From the NCBI RefSeq assembly GCF_000829415.1, contig NZ_AP014637.1, positions 6,031,001 to 6,095,000 of the forward strand: DNA of 64,000 nucleotides, in the 5' to 3' direction. Under the pieces are notes generated by a model. It had not been told where the DNA came from, ran no database searches, and worked only from the letters and a program-made list of their open reading frames with translations. This document shows, piece after piece, positions 59,890 to 64,000 of the stretch. This DNA comes from Pseudomonas sp. StFLB209. Lineage in GTDB: Bacteria; Pseudomonadota; Gammaproteobacteria; Pseudomonadales; Pseudomonadaceae. The number at the start of each line of letters is the position of its first letter. Positions within the stretch are counted from its first letter, which is position 1. Both the position numbers and the translations under genes were made by a program.

Positions 59890-59905
59890 CTTTTGCATGC
59901 AAAAG
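59890..59905. promoter_or_regulatory. Perfect 16-bp palindrome upstream of hrpS
   Basis: CTTTTGCATGCAAAAG, 75 bp before the hrpS ATG. It is a candidate operator for a regulator of hrpS. Confidence 0.5.
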
Positions 59906-60097
59906 CAGACCGTCACCTAACCTCTGTTTACGATCACCCGCCCGGAACAGCCCGGCTTCGCGAAAGGATTCAAGGGTGCAGACTGCCCCGGTTCCAGAGA
60001 CACAGAGGGCCACCTTCCCTCATTGTGTTGCGGACCACTGTCAGCAGGACAATTGCCTGTTGGCCGGGCGTCTGCGGCGTTATGCGCGCCAGCGCTA

Positions 60098-60133
60098 CGT
60101 TGACTGCCTCGCCCAGTTTTTAGAGGCACCCTA
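60098..60133 (-). repeat. MITE-like repeat end, copy C
   Basis: The reverse complement begins GGGTGCCTCTAAAAACTGGG and continues GCGAGGCAGTCAACG, nearly the same as the left end of copy A. I cannot find the opposite end, so this copy is truncated. Confidence 0.65.
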
Positions 60134-60336
60134 TTACATCCAGACACTACTGCAAGCCGGTTGGCTGTCAGGCACAAGTAAGCCGCAGGGTATATACACG
60201 GCCAATCAGAATCGCGTGAACATTTTCTATTGCGTCGATAAATTTTTCCACTCATGAACGGCCCGAGTCACAATATATAAAGCTTTTGCAATGCTGATGG
60301 CAACCGGGACCAAAGCATTGACCAACGCCAATGACC

Positions 60337-60375
60337 AGGGCCTCTCTAAAAACCCGGTCCAGGCCAGCAGTACAA
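60337..60375 (+). repeat. MITE-like repeat end, copy D
   Basis: AGGGCCTCTCTAAAAACCCG followed by CAGGCCAGCAGTAC, closest to copy B's left end. It is diverged and lacks a visible partner end. Confidence 0.5.
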
Positions 60376-60571
60376 GGTAAAAACAGGCCAGCAACGATCT
60401 CCGGCATTGCGGGCAGCACTGGCGATAACTTGCGCAGTTAACCCCCCCCATATTGCAGCGCCTGACGCAGCCGTGTGGCGGACTAATGCACAGCACTAAC
60501 GGTACTTGTCAACAACGTCCAGAGCGGCAAATACCGGAAACAAAGTGGTGAATCCAATCAAGATTACCAAG

Positions 60572-60611
60572 TTGTTCGGAAAACCGAATACACATCCGGT
60601 TTTCCGAACAA
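60572..60611. repeat. Perfect 15-bp inverted repeat
   Basis: TTGTTCGGAAAACCG, a 10-nt spacer, then CGGTTTTCCGAACAA. Each arm also contains a small palindrome (CGGAAAACCG / CGGTTTTCCG). It could be a double operator, a terminator or a transposon relic. It lies in an AT-rich stretch before solA. Confidence 0.7.
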
Positions 60612-61003
60612 AGTTAAAGAATTATTAATTACCGTCTGGCGGCCTGCCCATCGGGGCCAGCGTATGCGAAGCTGGCGTCAGGTGCGCGATTTGCCAAATC
60701 GGTCGCATTTTCAGATCAGCGGGCGCGGCACGAAACAGCGCTAGCCCCCTGCCTCGGAAAAACTGGTCATAAATCAACCACACAAACCAAAGCCTCTGAA
60801 AATAAAGCATTCAGCGAGTTATCCACAGACATACCCACGATTTTCGTGGACAACTTTTGACAGTTTTCGCAAACCCATATGACCAAAAAAAGCAAGCGCC
60901 ACTCTCGCGCCTGCTGCCGCCGGCACTGTGCATATCACCCCCATGGGTTGATTTTGTCGGTGGCTGGCGTTGCAATGACGTATTTGCGGACAATCCACCC
61001 AGT

Positions 61004-62173
61004 ATGCAAGAACATTATCAGGTGGCCGTGCTCGGCCTGGGCGCGATGGGCGCTGCAACCCTTTATCAACTGAGCAAGGCCGGCGCCAACGTCATCGGCG
61101 TGGACCGCCATGCGCCGCCCCATACTCAGGGCTCCAGCCATGGCGATACGCGCATCACTCGCCTGTCCAACGGGGAAGGTCCGCAGTACCTGCCGCTGGT
61201 GCGCAGCTCTCATCGGATCTGGCGGGAACTCGAAGCACTGTCGGGTGAGGCATTGTTCGAGCAGTGCGGCGTGCTGGTGATGACCTCAAGCAGCGTCTAC
61301 GATCCGCACGATCCTGCAGATTTCACCCACCGCACCATCGAACTGGCCAAAACTTACGGCATCGAGCACCAAGTGCTGGACGCGGCACAGATTCGCCAGC
61401 GCTTCGGCCAGTTCAGCCCGGTGCTGGACAGCGCCATTGGCTACTTCGAACCGCAAGGCGGTTTTCTGCGCCCGGAACGCTGCATTGCCGTGCAGCTGCA
61501 ACTGGCCGCGCAGCAAGGTGCGCAACTGCGCCTGAACGAGACCGTGCTGGCGCTTGAGAATGAAGGTACAGCGGTCAGGATCAGTACCGATCAGGGAGTG
61601 ATTTATGCCGACAAGGTAATCGTCAGTGCCGGCATGTGGTCGGCCGGACTGCTGGGCGCGCCCTTTGATGCTCTGCTGCGGGTCTGTCGCCAGACGCTTT
61701 ACTGGTTCGAAGTCAGCGAACCGGCACGCTTCGCGGCGCAGTCACCGAGTTTCATCCTCACCCACGGACCGGCATTCAATGATGTGAGTTACGGCTTCCC
61801 GCCCCTGCCCGGCGAAGGCAGCATGAAAATTGCCACCGAGCAGTACGAGACAGCATGCGATCCATACTGTCTGGATCGTAATGTCAGCGACCAACAGATC
61901 GAGCAGATGTACCGCACTCAAGTTGCCGGGCGTTTTAGCGGGGTGGGTAGCCGGGCACTGAAGACCTCGGTGTGCGCCTACACCGTGACGCCCGATTACC
62001 ACTTCATCATCGACGAGCACCCCTGCGTGCCTAACGTGACGGTGGTCTCGGCTTGCTCAGGGCATGGTTTCAAGCATTCGGCGGGGCTGGGCGAGGCGCT
62101 GGCTCAGCGCTGCATGAGCGGACGCAGCGACACGGACCTGTCGGCGTTCAGCCTGCAACGTTTCAAGCGCTGA
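61004..62173 (+). CDS. solA: FAD-dependent amine oxidase (N-methyl-L-tryptophan oxidase / monomeric sarcosine oxidase family)
   Basis: The 389-aa protein starts at MQEHYQVAVLGLGAMGAATLYQLSKAG. The Rossmann motif GLGAMG binds FAD, and HTQGSSHGDTRITRLSNGE is the MSOX/SolA flavin-site block. Near the C-terminus HGFKHSAGLGEALAQ holds the region of the covalent FAD attachment in the family, although the typical Cys lies in the preceding part (TSVCAYTVTPDYHFIID). It oxidises an N-methyl amino acid and releases formaldehyde and hydrogen peroxide. It is a single gene followed by a terminator; a longer upstream frame lacks a start signal. Confidence 0.85.
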   Translation: MQEHYQVAVLGLGAMGAATLYQLSKAGANVIGVDRHAPPHTQGSSHGDTRITRLSNGEGPQYLPLVRSSHRIWRELEALSGEALFEQCGVLVMTSSSVYDPHDPADFTHRTIELAKTYGIEHQVLDAAQIRQRFGQFSPVLDSAIGYFEPQGGFLRPERCIAVQLQLAAQQGAQLRLNETVLALENEGTAVRISTDQGVIYADKVIVSAGMWSAGLLGAPFDALLRVCRQTLYWFEVSEPARFAAQSPSFILTHGPAFNDVSYGFPPLPGEGSMKIATEQYETACDPYCLDRNVSDQQIEQMYRTQVAGRFSGVGSRALKTSVCAYTVTPDYHFIIDEHPCVPNVTVVSACSGHGFKHSAGLGEALAQRCMSGRSDTDLSAFSLQRFKR

Positions 62174-62180
62174 AAAAGCA

Positions 62181-62211
62181 CAAAGCCCGCACGAGGCGGG
62201 CTTTGTTTTTT
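62181..62211 (+). terminator. Rho-independent terminator of solA
   Basis: CAAAGCCCGC, loop ACGAG, GCGGGCTTTG, then TTTTTT. It lies between the convergent solA and yccA genes. Confidence 0.92.
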
Positions 62212-62224
62212 ACGCAACAAACGA

Positions 62225-62899
62225 TCAGTCGTCGCGGCTCATGATGCCGAAGATCTGCAACAGGCTGATGAACAGGTTGTAGATCGAGACATACAGGCTG
62301 ATGGTCGCCATGATGTAGTTACGCTCACCACCGTGGATGATCGCACTGGTCTGGAACAGGATGCAGGCCGAGGAGAACAGCACGAAACCTGCGCTGATCG
62401 CCAGTTGCAGACCGCTGATCTCGAAGAACAGACCGGCCACGACCGCTGCCAGCAGGACGAAGAAGCCTGCGGTGATGAAGCCGCCCAGGAAGCTCATGTC
62501 CTTGCGGGTGGTCAGCACGTAAGCCGACAGGCCGCCGAACACCAGAGCAGTCATGGCAAACGCCGAGCTGACCACTTCTGCGCCGCCGCTCATGCCCAGG
62601 TAACGGTTGAGGATCGGGCCCAGGATAAAGCCCATGAAGCCGGTCAGGGCGAAGGTCGAAACCAGGCCCCAGACCGAATCACGCAGCTTGGCGGTCAGGA
62701 AGAACAGGCCATAGAAGCCGATCAGCACGACGAAGATGTTCGGGTAGCCAACACGCATTTGCTGGGCCACGAACGCCATGACGCCGCTGAAAGCGAGGGT
62801 GAGGGCCAGAAGGCCATAGGTATTGCGCAGGACACGACTGACTTCGAGCTGGTCGGCTTCCTGCACGCCGGTTTTAAGTAGGTAATCCTGTTCGCGCAT
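62225..62899 (-). CDS. yccA: BI-1/YccA family inner-membrane protein
   Basis: The 224-aa protein starts at MREQDYLLKTGVQEADQLEVSRVLRNTYGLLALTL after GAGGAG. Seven membrane segments are visible, with the family block MGFILGPILNRYLG and C-terminal LYVSIYNLFISLLQIFGIMSRDD. YccA interacts with and modulates the FtsH protease in E. coli. In Pseudomonas it is typically next to tRNA-Ser, as here. Confidence 0.92.
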   Translation of the reverse strand: MREQDYLLKTGVQEADQLEVSRVLRNTYGLLALTLAFSGVMAFVAQQMRVGYPNIFVVLIGFYGLFFLTAKLRDSVWGLVSTFALTGFMGFILGPILNRYLGMSGGAEVVSSAFAMTALVFGGLSAYVLTTRKDMSFLGGFITAGFFVLLAAVVAGLFFEISGLQLAISAGFVLFSSACILFQTSAIIHGGERNYIMATISLYVSIYNLFISLLQIFGIMSRDD

Positions 62900-63032
62900 C
62901 GCGAAGCTCCTCACTGTTGATAGCTTGCTGAAATGACAAGTTGCAAAGATCATATCAGAGGCGCCGCTCATCACCACCGGCAGAGTTTGACAGCTTGTTA
63001 CATTCGGGTATTATGGCGCCCGCAACACATGT

Positions 63033-63120
63033 GGAGGTATGGCCGAGTGGTTTAAGGCAGCAGTCTTGAAAACTGCCGACTGTAACAGGTCCTAGAGTTC
63101 GAATCTCTATGCCTCCGCCA
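63033..63120 (+). tRNA. tRNA-Ser (anticodon UGA)
   Basis: The 88-nt tRNA has acceptor GGAGGTA pairing with TGCCTCC, G73 and encoded CCA. The anticodon loop CTTGAAA gives TGA. A long variable arm is present, as in class II tRNAs, and the T-arm contains GTTCGAATC. A hairpin terminator follows. Confidence 0.97.
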
Positions 63121-63132
63121 TATTCGATAGCA

Positions 63133-63158
63133 CAAAGCCCTGATCATTCAGGGCTTTG
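63133..63158 (+). terminator. Terminator after tRNA-Ser
   Basis: CAAAGCCCTGA, loop, TTCAGGGCTTTG. A near-perfect stem 12 bp beyond the tRNA. Confidence 0.85.
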
Positions 63159-63335
63159 TCGTTTCTGGAGCCTGCAAAATCCCCCTCCGCTTCTGCCCTG
63201 GTTACCCTGTTGCGGCAGATCGACCGACAACAGCTATTCTCCAGTGGGGTACGCCAGCCCGCACACGCCTTGTGCAAAAAATCGCTGTGCGAGGTTGCAA
63301 CATCAAGAAGCGCCCTCCAGTCAGCCGAGGTCACT

Positions 63336-63905
63336 TTGCAGTCAGCTCCCGACCCGCTCAACGAAGCCGCCAGAGTCAGCTTTCTCGAACGTTTGCAGAT
63401 TCTCGACACGCCTCGCGAGCAAGCCTTCGACCGGGTAACCCGGATCGCCGCCACCCTGCTCAATGCCCCCATTGCCTTGGGATCGCTGGTCGACCGCGAG
63501 TGCCAGTGGTTCAAGTCCGCCGTGGGCCTGGAGGCCACGCAGACACCGCGCAACGTTGCCTTCTGCGCCCACGCGCTGCTGGTCGAAGAAGCGCTGGTGG
63601 TTCCCGACACCCTGGCGGACGAACGCTTTGCCGACAATCCGCTGGTCAGTGGCCCGCCCTTTATCAGATTCTATGCCGGCATCCCGCTGCGGCTTGGCAA
63701 CGGCCTGAGCCTGGGCACGCTGTGCGTCATTGACAGCCGCCCACGGCAGCTGGCCCCGGAACAGCCCACTGCGCTCAGCGATCTGGCACGTATTGTCGAA
63801 AGCGAAATCAACCAGCGTAATCTGGTCACCGATGCGGCCAGCCTGCACCTGCTTGAGGAACTGGTTCACGACCGGCGCCAAAGCTACAGCCTGGAAAAAC
63901 GCTAA
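63336..63905 (+). CDS. GAF-domain protein, interrupted by an in-frame stop
   Basis: The start is TTG at 63336 with CGAGG five bases upstream; the open frame to 63156 has no other credible start. It encodes 189 residues beginning QSAPDPLNEAARVSFLERLQILDTPREQAFDRVTRIAATLL, then a GAF core (CQWFKSAVGLEATQTPRNVAFCAHALL, FYAGIPLRLGNGLSLGTLCVIDSRPR). This is the common N-terminal sensor of GAF-PAS-GGDEF or kinase proteins. After the TAA at 63903 the same frame stays open to the window end, reading QALRPDVYAQLLPHFEQALSG, which looks like the second half of a PAS domain. The gene is therefore probably truncated by a deletion, or the stop is a mutation. Confidence 0.7.
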   Translation: MQSAPDPLNEAARVSFLERLQILDTPREQAFDRVTRIAATLLNAPIALGSLVDRECQWFKSAVGLEATQTPRNVAFCAHALLVEEALVVPDTLADERFADNPLVSGPPFIRFYAGIPLRLGNGLSLGTLCVIDSRPRQLAPEQPTALSDLARIVESEINQRNLVTDAASLHLLEELVHDRRQSYSLEKR

Positions 63906-64000
63906 CAGGCGCTGCGCCCCGACGTCTATGCGCAGTTGTTGCCGCACTTCGAGCAGGCCCTGAGCGGTCAGCGAGTCACGGTCGACAATATTCGCTACAG

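Larger units (their letters stand above)
59816..61003. other. Long intergenic region upstream of hrpS and solA
   Basis: This 1.19-kb region has no supported gene. It contains a perfect 16-bp palindrome CTTTTGCATGCAAAAG (59890-59905), two partial MITE-like ends (60098-60133 and 60337-60375) and a perfect 15-bp inverted repeat (60572-60611). It is relatively AT-rich in 60490-60640. It must hold the hrpS and solA promoters and looks like a decayed island boundary. Confidence 0.7.

Noticed and set aside
60227..60496. 89-codon minus-strand frame upstream of hrpS
   Set aside because: It overlaps MITE-like copy D and anonymous sequence, with no start signal or similarity.
63033..63120. tRNA-Ser as the integration site of the type III island
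   Set aside because: Two ordinary genes (solA, yccA) separate it from the island. No integrase gene and no direct repeat of the tRNA 3' end was seen at 30-31 kb.

Overview
The window looks like a chromosomal segment of a plant-associated Pseudomonas. It has high GC, Pseudomonas-type REP palindromes, a tRNA-Ser(UGA), and a complete Hrp1-class (P. syringae-like) type III secretion cluster. The layout is a single cluster whose two conserved halves are separated by an effector block carrying avrE and hrpW, with an aldehyde dehydrogenase gene and a Pat-like acetyltransferase gene beside hrpL. From memory, this matches the 'S-PAI' organisation of P. viridiflava and P. cichorii. The species call is an inference; P. 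cichorii-like is my best guess.

Region 1 (about 1-23.7 kb) is cell-surface and secreted-protein territory. A trypsin-like protease with a Calx-beta domain, a 950-aa DUF4214 protein and three tandem RTX/DUF4214 proteins all end in a short hydrophobic tail of type I secretion substrates (WLV or LGLV). No type I exporter gene lies in the window. Mixed with these are polysaccharide genes: a GT4 glycosyltransferase, ManC/AlgA (GDP-mannose synthesis), a methyltransferase-GT2-small flippase-GT-C set, and a Wzt-methyltransferase-GT4-Rmd operon. The last set points to a D-rhamnose-containing, ABC-exported O-polysaccharide. Wzm and Gmd are not here. An array of six REP doublets and an OafA-like acyltransferase follow.

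Region 2 (about 23.8-30.7 kb) is a scrambled boundary. Two IS200/IS605-family elements sit tail to tail around a truncated gene fragment: one has an intact tnpB and a tnpA remnant, the other a frameshifted tnpB and an internally deleted tnpA. Then come a GRDP-like glycine-rich protein, the aldehyde dehydrogenase and a GntR remnant.

Region 3 (30.8-59.8 kb) is the type III island. Left half: pat-hrpL (leftward) and hrpJ-hrcV-hrpQ-hrcN-hrpO-hrpP-hrcQ-hrcR-hrcS-hrcT-hrcU (rightward). Middle: avrE, an aspartyl beta-hydroxylase-like gene, an unknown 109-aa gene, hrpW and the AvrE-type chaperone. Right half (leftward): hrpV, hrpT, hrcC, hrpG, hrpF, then hrpE, hrpD, hrcJ, hrpB, hrpZ, hrpA, then hrpS. 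I can place hrp boxes upstream of hrpJ, avrE, hrpW, the chaperone gene, hrpF and hrpA. Upstream of hrpL I can place a sigma-54 promoter, an IHF site and two HrpS-type dyads, so the regulatory chain HrpS -> hrpL -> hrp-box operons can be read from the DNA. A small MITE-like repeat has inserted several times in this island.

Region 4 (60-64 kb) returns to housekeeping: a SolA-like FAD amine oxidase, a YccA/BI-1 membrane protein, tRNA-Ser and a GAF-domain gene that is broken near the window end.
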